From contig JADKIP010000012.1 in assembly GCA_016721185.1 (NCBI GenBank), positions 186,001 to 250,000 on the forward strand: 64,000 bases of DNA, in the 5' to 3' direction. Below are positions 46,756 to 55,482 of this stretch, in pieces. Numbering within the stretch: position 1 is the stretch's first letter; the number at the start of each line of letters is the position of its first letter. The DNA is from Candidatus Dechloromonas phosphorivorans (lineage in GTDB: Bacteria > Pseudomonadota > Gammaproteobacteria > Burkholderiales > Rhodocyclaceae). The notes under the pieces are model-generated. The model was not told where the DNA came from, ran no database searches, and worked only from the letters and a program-made list of their open reading frames with translations. The position numbers and the translations under genes are program-made.

Positions 46756-47323
46756 CGCCGGCCCCCAGCTCAAGAACACGGTCACAGACGCTGTGAACAA
46801 AAGCAAGGTCGTGACTGACGACGATCATCCCCGCCCCCGCCGCCGCCCTCTCGCGCAGATGCGCGGTCAGATGTGCCACGCCTGCTGCATCAAGATTATT
46901 CGTCGGCTCATCGAGTAGCACCAGATCAGCCGGTGCCTGCAAAATAGCCCAGAGTGCAAGATAGTGGCGCTGCCCGCCGGAGAGCCGATCAAGGCGTAGG
47001 TCAAGACGATCGGCCAGCCAGTGCGGCAAGCCATCATCGCTGGCACCGGTCAGGGCCAACAACTCGCGGCCGGAAAGCGGCAGACCATCAACTGGTGGAA
47101 CATCCTGCGTCTGCAAAGCCAGGCGCAAACCGGGTCGCTGCTCAATCCGTCCGGAAAATATTTTTGCCCGTCCCGCCAGCGCTGCGAGCAAGGTGCTTTT
47201 GCCAACGCCGTTAGGGCCAGTCAGCCCGACAATTTCACCGGCAGCCAGCATCAGGTCGAATGGTTGGGTCGCCGCCTGCTGCCAGCCGGCGACCAAGTGC
47301 TCAATATGCAGCAAAAAACTCAA
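46745..47323 (-). CDS. Metal ABC transporter, ATP-binding protein
   Basis: 192 residues, on the short side for ZnuC. Walker A GLTGPNGVGKSTLLAALAG, signature LSGGQRHYLALW, Walker B DLVLLDEPTNNLD and the switch His in MIVVSHDLAF are all intact. It overlaps the permease gene by 11 bp and the binding-protein gene by 4 bp. Confidence 0.88.
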   Translation of the reverse strand: MSFLLHIEHLVAGWQQAATQPFDLMLAAGEIVGLTGPNGVGKSTLLAALAGRAKIFSGRIEQRPGLRLALQTQDVPPVDGLPLSGRELLALTGASDDGLPHWLADRLDLRLDRLSGGQRHYLALWAILQAPADLVLLDEPTNNLDAAGVAHLTAHLRERAAAGAGMIVVSHDLAFVHSVCDRVLELGAGDVE

Positions 47324-48217
47324 TGCAGCCCTTTCAACAAGCGTTGCAGCGTGTCATCGAACAGGGTGAAAAGGTCTTTCGCCTCTGCCGTACCGCCCAC
47401 TGTGTAAGGCAACAACACCGCCGGGATACCAGTTTTGCCGGCAATCCACTGACTCGGCCCCTCCTGATTATAGGCAGCACGCAAGACCATTTTGGCCGGT
47501 GTCGTTTGCTGCTTGGCCAACAAGGCGCTCAAATGACCACTCGTTGGTTCAATGCCGGGCTTTGGCTCCAGCGACCCAACTTCCTTGATCCCCAGCCAGT
47601 GCGTCAGGTAGACGAAAGATGAGTGATGAACCAGCACCGGCACCCCGCGCAACGGTGCGGCCTCCTTCTCCCAACGCGCCATCGCGACCTGCCATTTGCC
47701 GGCAAAGGTCTTGAAGCCGCTCTGATAGACCGCGGCATTGGCGGCATCGAGCTCGGCCATGCGCCCAGCCAAGGGCCTCGCCAACTTTCAGCACGTTGCG
47801 CGGGTCCAGATGCGTATGCGGATTTCCGGCCGCATGCACGTCACCGTGAGCGCGGTCGAGCACCGTCGGAACATCGAGACGATTGACGTAGCTCGCCGCC
47901 TCAAAATACCCCGGTCGACCGGCCTGAATCGCCGAATTTCCGGAATCACGCACCACCAGCGGTAGCCAGCCAATTTCCAGATCGGCGCCCGCAGCGACAA
48001 GCAGTTGCGCCCGCCTTGCCTGCGCCAGCAACGAAGGCCTGGCTTCGATCCGGTGCGGATCCTGAAAAGCGGTGGTCGCGGTGTAGACCGTCACCTGCTC
48101 GCCACCGATTTCCTTGGCCAGCGCCCCCCACTCGGGCACCGTGGCAAAGACGTTGAGACTGGCCCAGGCCGGCAAAGCCGCCATTGCCAGCAGCCAAACT
48201 GCTATCTGTTTTTTCAT
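47320..48217 (-). pseudogene. Metal ABC transporter substrate-binding protein (ZnuA-like), frameshifted
   Basis: A ZnuA/ZnuA-like periplasmic protein split into two frames. The first part (48217 down to about 47774) has a signal peptide MKKQIAVWLLAMAALPAWA, then FATVPEWGALAKEIGG, DPHRIEARPS and NPHTHLDPRN, giving metal-ligand histidines. The second part (about 47772-47320) has VPVLVHHSSFVYLTHWLGI and LEPKPGIEPTSGHLSAL. Continuity is restored by removing one G from the GGG at 47773-47775 (GEAL joins AGRMAEL). The gene lies between porin and ATPase genes of an otherwise intact operon. Either a true disabling mutation or a sequencing error in a short homopolymer. Confidence 0.85.
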
Positions 48218-48227
48218 CGTCAGCCGC

Positions 48228-49673
48228 CTAGAATTTGTGTGCACCATGAGCCCCCAGGCTCATGATGTACTGCACGGTGAGCTGATTATCGGTAATGCCG
48301 ATCATTGACTTGTCCTGAGCCAACTGCAGGCGAACCCGCGAGAATTCGCTCCAGTTATAGTCGATCATCGCCGTCGCCTTCTTTGGACGATAGCTATCGA
48401 CGACAAGGTTGTTAGCGTTTTCACCGAAATCCCGCGTACCGCTGTCAAGCTGCTCATAACGCAGACCGGCGCGCCAGTTAGGCGTAAACCGGAAGACGCC
48501 CTGGGCATACCAGCCCGACTGGCGAGTCTTGTATTTACTGGTCACCGAGCTGCCATCATTATTTGGGTTACAGGCATTACCGACGCTTTCTTCATCCATG
48601 CAAGTCAAAGAACCTTTTTCCTCACGTGAAAAGTACTCAGTCTGAAACTTGAAATTCTGATGGCTCGGATTACCGTTCGGCGCCCATTTCCAGACAAAAT
48701 CGGCCAGCCATGTGGTCGAGTCGCCATTAAAGGCACCCTGCGCCTCAGTACCATTAACGTCCTCAAAATGCGCCTCACGCTCGCGTGCTGAGGTCTTCAA
48801 ATACGAAAGACCGACACGCCAGTTATTTGAGACACCGACATCATCGCCAAGATGGGCGAACACCGCCCCGCCACCGCTGCCGTTCTTGTTACGGTCAGAC
48901 CCCGGAAAATTGGCACCCCGCCCGAACTCGGCGCCAAACTCCAGGAACATCGGCGTCGGCGCCAGCCATTTAAGCTGCACGCCGTCCTGAGCATAGCTAC
49001 CGTGCGTGCCAAACATCGCCTGATACGCTAGCGGCGCATCGGCAAAATCCCACATGTGCGGGTGTTGCTCATTCAGATAACCAATACCCGAGCGGAAACG
49101 GCCACCCTTCAGACCGATGCCCTGACCAAGGCCGAGCGACTGGAACCAGGCCTCCTCAACCTCAGCCGCGTCATCCAGCACCGCAATGATCGCCTGACCA
49201 CGCCAGTTGGGATCAACGTTGGCGGAAAACACCAACTCAGTGTGATCGACCGAGAAACCCCGCTTGTTGATACTCTCGATCGTGCCGTCGCCATGATCAT
49301 GCCCACTAGCCGGCACGAAACCGCTAATGCCGCGTTCGGGCACATCCTTCATGTTTTTGTACTGCCCCTGCAGAATCAGTGAAACCTCGGGATTAAAGCT
49401 GCTGGCGGTTGCGGTCGACTGCGCCTGAGCGCGATTTTCATTCGCTGGGGACGCCGCTACCGGCGGGTTTGTTTTAGCCTGTGATTCGGACTTTGATTCG
49501 GACTTTGATTCGGCCTGGACCAGTTTCTGTTCGAGTGCAGCAATCCGCTGCTCGTAGGACTTCTTCATTTCATCGATCTGGCTGCGGATGGCGGCAAGAT
49601 CGGCATCACCGGCGGCCTGCGCGGCGCACGAGGCGGCGAGCAGCGCAGCCAGGGCAAATGGCTTGTGCAACAT
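48228..49673 (-). CDS. Outer-membrane channel protein with N-terminal coiled coil, linked to the metal transporter
   Basis: 481 residues. A signal peptide ends CAAQAAG; a coiled coil (DLAAIRSQIDEMKKSYEQRI) and a SESKSESQ linker follow, then a beta-barrel-like body with repeated amphipathic strands (VDHTELVFSANVDPNWRGQA, then YEQLDSGTRDF) ending in Phe as outer-membrane proteins do. A GHDHGDG motif and a C-terminal GAHGAHKF add histidines that could bind metal. No TonB box or plug is seen. The gene is 10 bp upstream of the ZnuA-like gene, so it may let metal across the outer membrane. The porin-like fold is inferred. Confidence 0.75.
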   Translation of the reverse strand: MLHKPFALAALLAASCAAQAAGDADLAAIRSQIDEMKKSYEQRIAALEQKLVQAESKSESKSESQAKTNPPVAASPANENRAQAQSTATASSFNPEVSLILQGQYKNMKDVPERGISGFVPASGHDHGDGTIESINKRGFSVDHTELVFSANVDPNWRGQAIIAVLDDAAEVEEAWFQSLGLGQGIGLKGGRFRSGIGYLNEQHPHMWDFADAPLAYQAMFGTHGSYAQDGVQLKWLAPTPMFLEFGAEFGRGANFPGSDRNKNGSGGGAVFAHLGDDVGVSNNWRVGLSYLKTSAREREAHFEDVNGTEAQGAFNGDSTTWLADFVWKWAPNGNPSHQNFKFQTEYFSREEKGSLTCMDEESVGNACNPNNDGSSVTSKYKTRQSGWYAQGVFRFTPNWRAGLRYEQLDSGTRDFGENANNLVVDSYRPKKATAMIDYNWSEFSRVRLQLAQDKSMIGITDNQLTVQYIMSLGAHGAHKF

Positions 49674-49774
49674 GGAATTCTCCTGAAAACGCAATAAACG
49701 CGACCAGCGGCATGAATGCTGTCCCCCAAGAGGACTTCCTTCGGGGCGCGGTCAACGGCAAAAAGAGGGCGTTT

Positions 49775-50056
49775 TCAGGCAGTCGGCGGGCCGCGCTGCG
49801 GCGCGGCGGGGGGAGGCAAAGCGCTGCGATCGTGCGATTGCAGCGACTCAGGCACCAGCACGGCAAGTGCGACCGGCGGCAAGGCGGCCAGCGACGGCAG
49901 CGCCGAACCGAGGTCATGCGCTGCCAGGCAAAGCTCGCAGGCATGCGTGGGCAAGCCCGGCTCGTTGTCCGCCGCATGCCCGACGGCATGCGCCCCCGCC
50001 GCCAATTGGGCGAAGAGGAGAACGGCAACGAGAAGGAGATGGCGCAACGAATTCAC
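49775..50056 (-). CDS. Small secreted protein, DUF2946-like
   Basis: 93 residues. A signal peptide (MNSLRHLLLVAVLLFAQLAA) precedes a short region with AHAVGHAA and the CxxC motif THACELCLAAHDLGSAL, typical of the small DUF2946-type proteins often found near metal-transport genes. It lies just upstream of the outer-membrane protein gene, so a periplasmic metal role is possible. Function is unknown; the assignment to DUF2946 is by memory. Confidence 0.65.
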   Translation of the reverse strand: MNSLRHLLLVAVLLFAQLAAGAHAVGHAADNEPGLPTHACELCLAAHDLGSALPSLAALPPVALAVLVPESLQSHDRSALPPPAAPQRGPPTA

Positions 50057-50065
50057 AGCGTGAGT

Positions 50066-51259
50066 TTAATCGACCTGAACAAGTAAGCCTTTGAGATATT
50101 CACCTTCAGGGAAGTTCAAGGCCACCGGATGATCGGCCGAACCGGCCAGACGATGAACAATGCGCGCCTCGCGACCGGAATCCACCGCCGCTCCGGCGAC
50201 GATCTTCTGGAACAACTCCAGCCCAATACCGCCCGAACAGGAATAGGTCATCAGTAATCCGCCCGGCTTCAACAAGCGACAGCCGAGCACATTGATATCC
50301 TTGTAGGCCCGCGCCGCCCGTTCGGCATGCGCCGCCGACGGTGCAAACTTGGGCGGATCGAGGACGATCAGATCAAACAAGCGGCCTTCCTTGCGAAAAT
50401 CGCGCAGCGCCTGAAAGACATCGGCTTCCTGCCATTCGGCCCGTTCCGCCGGCAATTGCGGATTGAGCGCCAGATTGGCCTTGGCCTGCGCCAGCGCCGG
50501 ACCGGAAGAATCAATCGACAATACGCTCGCCGCGCCGCCAGCCAGCGCCTGCAGGGAAAAACCGCCGGTGTAGCAGAAACAGTTCAGGACATCCTTGCCG
50601 GCGGCCAATTGGCCAAGCAAGGCGCGGTTGTCGCGCTGGTCGAGATAGAAACCGGTTTTATGCCCGCCGACGATGTCGACCGCCAGCTTGATGCCGTTTT
50701 CTTCAATCGCCAACGGCGTCGTCGGAGCTTCGCCATAGATCCAGCCGGTGGTCGGTTCCAAACCTTCCAGACCACGCACATCGGAATCGGAACGTTCGTA
50801 AATGCGGGCGCAGCCGGTTGCCTTGACCAGACCGGCCACAATCGCATTGCGCCACTTGTCGGCACCGGCCGAGGTCAGCTGAACCACAATCGTGTCGGCA
50901 TACTGGTCGGCAATGACACCGGGCAAACCGTCCGACTCGGCATGAATCAGGCGCAAGCCCTGCTGGCCGCGCAACTCGGGCAGCGCTTGACGGCGCGCCA
51001 CGGCAGTCGCGATGCGACGTTTGAAAAAGGCATCATCGACGGATTCTTCCGGATCGAAAGTCCAGAAACGGGCGCGGATTTGCGATTTCGGGCTATACGC
51101 GGCCTTGCCCAGCGGACGCAGGTTATCGGCCAGCACCTCCACCGTATCGCCCGGCCGGGCACGGCCTTCAAGCCGCCCGACGGAGCCGGCAAACAACCAC
51201 GGGTGATGCTGCTTGAACGCGGAGCGCTCCTTACCCGGCATGAGAATCAGCTGAGCCAT
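50066..51259 (-). CDS. rlmI: Class I SAM-dependent 23S rRNA methyltransferase, RlmI type
   Basis: 397 residues. An N-terminal PUA domain (HHPWLFAGSVGRLEG) is followed by an RNA-binding middle domain and a Rossmann methyltransferase with KDVLNCFCYTGGFSLQALAG (SAM site) and FDLIVLDPPKFAPS (motif IV), then LLKPGGLLMTYSCSGGI with the C-terminal cysteine of m5C enzymes. RlmI makes m5C at position 1962 in E. coli 23S rRNA. The start codon lies 73 bp after the stop of a small basic gene. Confidence 0.9.
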   Translation of the reverse strand: MAQLILMPGKERSAFKQHHPWLFAGSVGRLEGRARPGDTVEVLADNLRPLGKAAYSPKSQIRARFWTFDPEESVDDAFFKRRIATAVARRQALPELRGQQGLRLIHAESDGLPGVIADQYADTIVVQLTSAGADKWRNAIVAGLVKATGCARIYERSDSDVRGLEGLEPTTGWIYGEAPTTPLAIEENGIKLAVDIVGGHKTGFYLDQRDNRALLGQLAAGKDVLNCFCYTGGFSLQALAGGAASVLSIDSSGPALAQAKANLALNPQLPAERAEWQEADVFQALRDFRKEGRLFDLIVLDPPKFAPSAAHAERAARAYKDINVLGCRLLKPGGLLMTYSCSGGIGLELFQKIVAGAAVDSGREARIVHRLAGSADHPVALNFPEGEYLKGLLVQVD

Positions 51260-51275
51260 ATTTTTCTCGACCTCA

Positions 51276-51314
51276 AATGAAAGAAGCCCCGGTTACCTTG
51301 CAGTAACCGGGGCC
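51276..51314 (-). terminator. Terminator-like hairpin after the small basic gene
   Basis: A perfect 11-bp stem, GCCCCGGTTAC paired with GTAACCGGGGC (51286-51313), is followed on the minus strand by a T-rich stretch (CTTCTTTCATTTG). It separates the 50-residue gene from rlmI. Confidence 0.75.
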
Positions 51315-51332
51315 CAACATGCTTGAACAAAC

Positions 51333-51485
51333 TTAGGCGCCCAGGGCCTTGCGATTCCGGGAATGGCATTCAGCGGCGTAAACGACCTTGAACATGGTCT
51401 TGCCGGTGCCCTTGAACAGGCGCTTGGTGGACTTGGAGACGCAACGGCGCTCCAGGGAAGAACGGCGGGTGCGGGTAATTGCCAT
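51333..51485 (-). CDS. Unrecognised 50-residue highly basic protein
   Basis: MAITRTRRSSLERRCVSKST begins a 50-residue protein with 14 Arg/Lys and only two Glu, two cysteines (C15, C41) and no hydrophobic segment. An AAGGAG ribosome site lies 9 bp before the ATG and a strong terminator follows, so it looks like a real, well-translated monocistronic gene. The composition is like a ribosomal or RNA-binding protein, but I know no family that fits. It is not a known ribosomal protein by sequence memory. Confidence 0.75.
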   Translation of the reverse strand: MAITRTRRSSLERRCVSKSTKRLFKGTGKTMFKVVYAAECHSRNRKALGA

Positions 51486-51655
51486 GACTAACTCCTTGAA
51501 TCCGGCTAATTTTCAGAACCATCAATCATAGAGGGTGGTAGAGAAAAGGTCAATTAAAGCTTGATTTTCTGGCGTTTTTTGTGGTTGACCGCAAGTTCAG
51601 CAGTAGCTTCTGTGGTCCTGGGGCCAGCCTTTGTCTTTATGGACGAAGCAATCGA

Positions 51656-52552
51656 CTAACGCTTGGCTCTTGGATGCGCCGCATCGTAGACTTTGGCCAG
51701 ATGCTGGAAATCGAGATGCGTGTAGACCTGCGTCGAGGCAATACTGGCGTGGCCGAGCATTTCCTGCACCGCGCGCAGATCGCCGGAGGATTGCAAGACA
51801 TGCGAGGCAAAAGAGTGACGCAGCATGTGCGGATGAACATGGCGTGGCAAGCCGAGTTGCAAGGCAAGCTGCGCCAAGCGCAACTGAATCATCCGATGAC
51901 TGATCCGCCCACCGCGCCGACTCACGAAAAGCGCCGGCTCTTCCGCCCCCGCCAGCGAGTCACGTAGCGCCGCCCAAGCAGCCAGCGCCTCTCGGGCCTT
52001 GCGGCCAACCGGCACCAGTCGCGCCTTGTTGCGCTTGCCAAGAACACGGACTTCACCTTCATTGAGCGCCGAATCCAACGCTGCGCAATCAAGGGCCGCC
52101 AATTCGGCCAGCCGTAGTCCGGAGGAATAAAACAGCTCGAACATAGCCGTGTCCCGGGTCAACAACACCGCGTCGCCATCGTCCGAGGGCTGCAGCAAAC
52201 GCGCCGTCTCGTCCACCGAAAGGGCGTTGGGCAGGTGTTTGGGCGATTTCGGCGAACGAACGCCTTCGCACGGGTTGGCACGCACAACGTCACCACGCCC
52301 CAGCCAGTTGAAAAAACCACGCCAGGCAGACAACAGGCGGGCGAGTGAACGCCCGGAAAGCCCCTGGCCGTGCAGTTGAGCGGCAAAACGACGAATGTGA
52401 TGAACCTGCAACTCAGCCAGTGGCATTTCACCCGCCAGATTCAACAAGCGCACCAGATCGCGCCGGTAATTGCTTACCGTATGCGGCGACAACCGTCGCT
52501 GCTCGGCCAGTTCAGCCAAATAAGCAGCAACGGCAGTTGCCGCGTTGGTCAC
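51656..52552 (-). CDS. xerC: Tyrosine recombinase XerC
   Basis: 298 residues, the size of XerC. A SAM-like N-terminal domain (LSPHTVSNYRRDLVRLLNLA) precedes the catalytic domain with Arg in YSSGLRLAELAALD, Lys in VLGKRNKARLVP, HxxR in HPHMLRHSFASHVLQSSG and the nucleophile Tyr in ASIASTQVYTHLDF. With XerD it resolves chromosome dimers at dif. It overlaps the DUF484 gene by 4 bp; the dapF-DUF484-xerC order is conserved in proteobacteria. Confidence 0.94.
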   Translation of the reverse strand: MTNAATAVAAYLAELAEQRRLSPHTVSNYRRDLVRLLNLAGEMPLAELQVHHIRRFAAQLHGQGLSGRSLARLLSAWRGFFNWLGRGDVVRANPCEGVRSPKSPKHLPNALSVDETARLLQPSDDGDAVLLTRDTAMFELFYSSGLRLAELAALDCAALDSALNEGEVRVLGKRNKARLVPVGRKAREALAAWAALRDSLAGAEEPALFVSRRGGRISHRMIQLRLAQLALQLGLPRHVHPHMLRHSFASHVLQSSGDLRAVQEMLGHASIASTQVYTHLDFQHLAKVYDAAHPRAKR

Positions 52553-53220
52553 AGTACGCTCTTGGTCACCCGGGCGAGCGCGGCGGAAACCATTTCACCG
52601 AGCCGTTCGAGGTAAAGGGTGCCCATATTGGCGTAGAAACGCTGCGCCTCCTCGCTACCCAGAGCGATCATGCCAATCGTGCCCCCCCCGTTGCGCAACG
52701 CGATCAAGGCCTGCGAACGAATGTGGTTGGCGCTCTCGCCGAACCACGAAGCCGTACCGAAACCAGCGGTGGAACCGCAATACGGCCGGGCCAGCGTTTC
52801 GGCGAAGACCTGCAACTCTTCGCTAACCGCGGCAAATTCCGGCAGCCCATCGACCTCATCCGGCTTGTGCCACAGGCGAAGCGCTACATGCGGCACGAGA
52901 AAATCATCGCGTAGATGGAAGTTCAGCAAATGGATGACCGCCTGGAAAGTTTCAGCGGCAACCAGGCCAACCGCTAGGCGATGCACTTTCTCGCTGATCG
53001 CATCGTTCTCCTCACCGAAAGCGGTCAGTTCGGCCAGCTTGCTTTCAGCCTGCCGATTTTTGTCGCGCAGCGTCAGCATCTGGCGCTCGGCCAGCGAAAC
53101 GGCACGGCCGCCATGCGGATGCGGCAGGAAAATCTGCGCCATCAGATCGGCGTATTGTTCAAAAAAACCAGGGTTGTTCTTCAGATAGTCCGCGACATCT
53201 TCGGGGAACAGGGCGCTCAT
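52549..53220 (-). CDS. DUF484 family protein (GAF-like)
   Basis: 223 residues. The N terminus has EDVADYLKNNPGFFEQYADL and LAERQMLTLRDKNRQAESKL, the hallmark of DUF484, then a GAF-like region with GTASWFGESANHIRSQALIA and GTIGMIALGSEEAQRF. The role is unknown; its constant position between dapF and xerC is the main clue. It overlaps both neighbours by 4 bp. Confidence 0.9.
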   Translation of the reverse strand: MSALFPEDVADYLKNNPGFFEQYADLMAQIFLPHPHGGRAVSLAERQMLTLRDKNRQAESKLAELTAFGEENDAISEKVHRLAVGLVAAETFQAVIHLLNFHLRDDFLVPHVALRLWHKPDEVDGLPEFAAVSEELQVFAETLARPYCGSTAGFGTASWFGESANHIRSQALIALRNGGGTIGMIALGSEEAQRFYANMGTLYLERLGEMVSAALARVTKSVL

Positions 53221-54047
53221 AATTCAATTTCTCCAGAGAAGACCGTCACCGCAGGGCCGGTCATCAAAACAGGCTGACCGGAGCCACCCCAAGCTATGCT
53301 CAGATCACCGCCCCGGGTCGTAACGCGCACCGGCGAATCAAGCAAACCGCGCCGAATGCCAGTAACAACGGCGGCACATGCCCCCGTTCCGCAGGCCAGC
53401 GTTTCGCCCGAACCGCGTTCATAGACCCGCAATTTAATCGCATGCCGATCAACAACTTGCATAAAACCGGCATTAACCCGTTGCGGAAAGCGCTGGTGAT
53501 TTTCGATCAACGGACCATGATCGCCGACTGGCGCACCGTCGACGCAATCGACTACTTGTACGGCATGCGGATTACCCATCGAAACGACGCTGATTTCCAG
53601 CGTTTCATCAGCGACATCGAGCGAATAGATCACCACATCGTCATCGTGCAGAAAGGGGATTTCATTGGGCAAAAATCGGGGAATTCCCATGTCGACCGTA
53701 ACATTGCCGTCTTCTTCAAGGCGCGGAACGATGATCCCGGTTTGGGTCTCGACGCGAATCTCGCGCTTGCCGGTCAGGCCGACATCATGGACAAAGCGGA
53801 CGAAACAGCGCGCGCCATTGCCGCACTGCTCGACCTCGCTACCATCAGCGTTGAAGATGCGATAACGAAAATCGACATCGGGCTGACTCGGTTTTTCGAC
53901 CAGCAAAATCTGGTCGCAACCGATACCAAAATTCCGGTCAGCGAGAAAACGTAGTTGAGCCGGCGTCAGGGAGACTTGCTGGCGAATGCCGTCAAGGACA
54001 ACGAAATCGTTGCCCAGACCGTGCATTTTGGAGAATTTGAGCTTCAC
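53217..54047 (-). CDS. dapF: Diaminopimelate epimerase
   Basis: 276 residues. It starts MKLKFSKMHGLGNDFVVLDG. The two catalytic cysteines lie in VEQCGNGARCFVRF and in ETLACGTGACAAVVTG. It makes meso-diaminopimelate for lysine and peptidoglycan and is the step before LysA, which is encoded at 40230-41492. It overlaps the DUF484 gene by 4 bp. Confidence 0.97.
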   Translation of the reverse strand: MKLKFSKMHGLGNDFVVLDGIRQQVSLTPAQLRFLADRNFGIGCDQILLVEKPSQPDVDFRYRIFNADGSEVEQCGNGARCFVRFVHDVGLTGKREIRVETQTGIIVPRLEEDGNVTVDMGIPRFLPNEIPFLHDDDVVIYSLDVADETLEISVVSMGNPHAVQVVDCVDGAPVGDHGPLIENHQRFPQRVNAGFMQVVDRHAIKLRVYERGSGETLACGTGACAAVVTGIRRGLLDSPVRVTTRGGDLSIAWGGSGQPVLMTGPAVTVFSGEIEL

Positions 54048-54106
54048 AAGCTGCTCCGCTGGTTAATTGAAAAAGAATAGCAGAGACAGTCGCTTACCTC
54101 AAAATC

Positions 54107-54610
54107 TTAAAGCACCTTCTCCATCACGAAATCGTCCATTACAAAGCCATGGCCGATGTCATCGGTAATGGCTTCGCGGACGATAAAACCGTATTTTTTG
54201 TAGGAGCCGATCGCTTTGTCGTTCCGTTTATTCACCGCCAAAATGACGCAGGGATAACCCAACTTCTTGGCGCGCTCGGAGACGTGGGCGATCAACTGGC
54301 CACCAACCCCCATGCGTTGCACATCAGGATGGATATAAAGCTTATCCAGCTTGAATTCTCCCTTGTAGATTTCGCTGAAAGCAAAACCGACGCGACGCTC
54401 TCCCTGAAAAGCCTGATCGAGCCACTTGTCAGCATCCTCGAGATCATCATAAAGGCGCTCATGACCGTAACGCTGCTCGAGCATGAAGTCGATCTGCTCC
54501 TGGGTGATGATACCCGGGTAGGTGGCCTGCCAGATTTCGCGAGCCAGTGCTGAAATGGCGGGTACATCAGGCGGGGTAACACGGCGGATGGCGATATTCA
54601 GAGCATTCAT
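54107..54610 (-). CDS. GNAT-family N-acetyltransferase
   Basis: 167 residues. The acetyl-CoA motif is IHPDVQRMGVGGQLIAHVSE, followed by ILAVNKRNDKAIGSYKKYGF and HGFVMDDFVMEK, all expected of GNAT enzymes. The start at 54610 overlaps the acyltransferase stop as ATGA; an upstream in-frame Met lies inside that gene. The substrate is not readable; close relatives act on polyamines or amino groups of small molecules. Confidence 0.88.
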   Translation of the reverse strand: MNALNIAIRRVTPPDVPAISALAREIWQATYPGIITQEQIDFMLEQRYGHERLYDDLEDADKWLDQAFQGERRVGFAFSEIYKGEFKLDKLYIHPDVQRMGVGGQLIAHVSERAKKLGYPCVILAVNKRNDKAIGSYKKYGFIVREAITDDIGHGFVMDDFVMEKVL

Positions 54611-55482
54611 TTGTAGTACCTTTGTTCTCCGGGTGGCCGGGTCTTGAAACGCTTGTGCAACCAAAAATACTGCTCGGGCATGCGCAGTATCTGGCTCTCG
54701 ATAAAACGGTTAATAAATTCGGTGTCGCCCTCAACACTGTCACCAGGGAAGTTCTCCCAAGGCGGCATGATTTCCACCTCGTAGCCATCAGGCACCTGGC
54801 GCGTAATGCAGGCAACCACTTTGGCCCCGGTCAGCCGTACCAGTCGGGCAACGCCAGGAATAGTCGCGGCCGGAATACCGAAGAATGGAACAAAGATGGA
54901 TTCCTTCGGACCGAAATCCATGTCCGGCAAATAATAGAATTGATGGCCCGCTTTCATTGCTTTGACGATTTTGCGCATGCCATCCTGACGAGATAACAGC
55001 ACGGCATCGTTAAAACGCATCCGTCCATCATAAAGCAGCTTGTTGAACACCGGATTTTTCTGGTTCGAGTAAACACTGCAACCAACGATGTGCATCGAAA
55101 TCCGGGTCGCGCCGGCATCCAGCCCGACAAAATGAGGCGACAGCAGAATAATTGGCCGGCCTGCCGGATCCTTCAAGTGCTCGACACCCGTGATGCGAAT
55201 AATGCGCTCCAGACGCTCCTTCGAAGCCCACCAGCCCAGGGTTCGGTCAATCACGGCGCGACTGAACGCGACAAAATTACGCCGCGCCAAGTCTTCGCGC
55301 TCGGCCTCGGTTTTTTCCGGAAAACAAAGTCTCAAATTAATCAGCGCCACTTCGCGCCGCTCGCGACCGAATATATAAAGCAGGCGCCCCAGTAACCAGC
55401 CGAAGGCGCGCAAAACCGGCAAGGGCAGCCAGTGCAGGAGCCAGAGAAATCCAACTAAAAGATGAGAGAAAGCGATTTTCAC
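54607..55482 (-). CDS. Lipid A acyltransferase, LpxL/HtrB type
   Basis: 291 residues. An N-terminal membrane segment (LLVGFLWLLHWLPLPVLRAF) is followed by the HX4D catalytic motif in ILLSPHFVGLDAGATR and by MDFGPKESIFVPFFGIPAAT. It should transfer a fatty acyl chain from acyl-ACP to lipid A precursor at the inner membrane. It overlaps the upstream acyltransferase gene by 4 bp, giving two late acyltransferases in tandem. Confidence 0.9.
   Translation of the reverse strand: MKIAFSHLLVGFLWLLHWLPLPVLRAFGWLLGRLLYIFGRERREVALINLRLCFPEKTEAEREDLARRNFVAFSRAVIDRTLGWWASKERLERIIRITGVEHLKDPAGRPIILLSPHFVGLDAGATRISMHIVGCSVYSNQKNPVFNKLLYDGRMRFNDAVLLSRQDGMRKIVKAMKAGHQFYYLPDMDFGPKESIFVPFFGIPAATIPGVARLVRLTGAKVVACITRQVPDGYEVEIMPPWENFPGDSVEGDTEFINRFIESQILRMPEQYFWLHKRFKTRPPGEQRYYK

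Noticed and set aside
51656..52552. Tyrosine recombinase as an integrase of a mobile island
   Set aside because: The length, motifs and dapF-DUF484 neighbours are those of housekeeping XerC.
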